Below are positions 63,412-64,000 of a stretch of 64,000 nucleotides of DNA, one piece after another (within the stretch, counting starts at the first letter, position 1; each line of letters starts with the position of its first letter). Made by a program: the position numbers and the translations under genes. The DNA is taken from positions 62,001-126,000 of the forward strand of contig CANLQH010000004.1 in NCBI GenBank assembly GCA_947493285.1, given 5' to 3'. This stretch comes from an uncultured Tenacibaculum sp. (GTDB taxonomy: Bacteria; Bacteroidota; Bacteroidia; Flavobacteriales; Flavobacteriaceae). The notes under the pieces are model-generated. The model had not been told where the DNA came from and did no database searches. It saw only the letters and a program-made list of their open reading frames with translations.

Positions 63412-64000
63412 ATGAAACGTTACTTAATTCTATTTTTCATTGCTGCATTCACTTTATTAAGCTGTTCAAAAAAAGAGACTGTGGAAACATCAAAAGAAGA
63501 CACCTACGTCCAAGACAATTTCAATAAAGAGGAAGTGCAAATTACCATGAGAGATGGTACAAAATTACACACTACTGTCTACTCTCCAAAAGATACTAGT
63601 AAAGTATATCCTATTTTATTGCAACGTACTCCGTATAGTTGTAGGCCTTATGGTGAAGACCAATTTAGAAAGAAAATTGGACCAAATCCTATTTTAATGA
63701 AAGAAGGAAATATTATTGTGTATCAAGATGTTCGTGGTCGTTGGATGAGTGAAGGCGTATATGATAATATGCGTGCTTACATTCCGAATAAAACTAAAAA
63801 ACAATCGGATGAAACAACAGACACTTACGACACTATTGATTGGTTAGTTAAAAATGTAAAAAACAATAATGGAAAAGTGGGTACTTGGGGAATTTCGTAC
63901 CCTGGACATTACGCTACAGTTTCAACTATCGACGCACATCCTGCTTTAAAAGCAGCTTCACCACAAGCTTCGATTGGAGATTTCTTTTTTGATGACTTTC
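63412..64000 (+). CDS. CocE/NonD family hydrolase, lipoprotein, N-terminal part
   Basis: The frame runs from ATG 63412 past the window end with 196 residues visible. It begins with a lipoprotein signal MKRYLILFFIAAFTLLSCSK (Cys18). VQITMRDGTKLHTTVYSPKD, then PILLQRTPYSC, YQDVRGRWMSEG and the nucleophile motif WGISYPGHYAT match X-Pro dipeptidyl-peptidase S15/CocE-NonD enzymes. These cleave peptides after Pro, esters or amides. The catalytic Ser is in GISYPG. The Asp and His lie outside the window. Confidence 0.93.
   Translation, partial: MKRYLILFFIAAFTLLSCSKKETVETSKEDTYVQDNFNKEEVQITMRDGTKLHTTVYSPKDTSKVYPILLQRTPYSCRPYGEDQFRKKIGPNPILMKEGNIIVYQDVRGRWMSEGVYDNMRAYIPNKTKKQSDETTDTYDTIDWLVKNVKNNNGKVGTWGISYPGHYATVSTIDAHPALKAASPQASIGDFFFDDF

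Overview
The window is AT-rich, Shine-Dalgarno motifs are scarce, and promoters carry the TAnnTTTG -7 box. These traits, together with a fused CcoNO oxidase, DUF3667, DUF2490, DUF2851, DUF3467 and DUF4369 proteins and gliding-bacterium style lipoproteins, place it in Bacteroidota, family Flavobacteriaceae. A marine, Tenacibaculum-like genome is my guess; no 16S gene is present to confirm it. No phage, insertion sequence or CRISPR array was seen.

Layout. 1-4.1 kb holds the tail of an S9 peptidase and four unrelated envelope or unknown genes. 4.1-18.2 kb is a low-oxygen respiration region on the minus strand: universal stress protein, the cbb3 oxidase operon ccoS-ccoNO-ccoQ-ccoP-ccoG-fixH-TauE/SafE, a small unknown protein, and an operon of copper P-type ATPase (ccoI type)-cupin-deoC-deoD-hemN, facing a Crp/Fnr regulator gene. 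Four copies of a 14-bp palindrome ATGAY-N4-RTCAT lie in these promoters. In all four minus-strand promoters the site centre is 33 bp from a -7 box centre, so the palindrome is a good candidate operator of that regulator. 18.2-33.4 kb is the housekeeping block rpsU-xerC-like-hpf-tRNA(Thr,Tyr,Gly,Thr)-tuf-tRNA(Trp)-secE-nusG-rplKAJL-rpoBC-DUF3467. 33.5-42.4 kb holds metabolic, transport and repair genes ending in uvrA.

42.5-51.3 kb is the notable accessory locus. It comprises a receiver-like regulator with a changed phospho-acceptor, a VKOR-thioredoxin fusion with a degenerate C39-like N-terminus, a C39-peptidase ABC transporter, an HlyD-type periplasmic adaptor, and eleven short genes for double-glycine leader peptides. 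Each precursor has a nearly invariant 23-residue leader ending in GG, followed by a hypervariable core with an even number of cysteines (4, 6 or 8). The genes are organised in five cassettes. Each cassette is headed by the same 5' element, which can fold as an H-type pseudoknot whose two helices covary between copies; the gap from pseudoknot to first ATG is always 25-28 nt. No lanthipeptide, radical-SAM or YcaO enzyme is present, so disulfide-bonded cores exported by a type I system are the simplest reading. A twelfth, orphan precursor with a diverged leader sits 9 kb away at 60.5 kb.

51.4-64 kb returns to ordinary genes: LOG-family nucleosidase, an M1-like protein without HExxH, fused E1 2-oxoacid dehydrogenase, DUF2851, a membrane redoxin, nitroreductase, a sodium:solute symporter, a DJ-1/PfpI lipoprotein and the start of a CocE/NonD hydrolase. 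All family names come from reading motifs by eye; no database search was possible.
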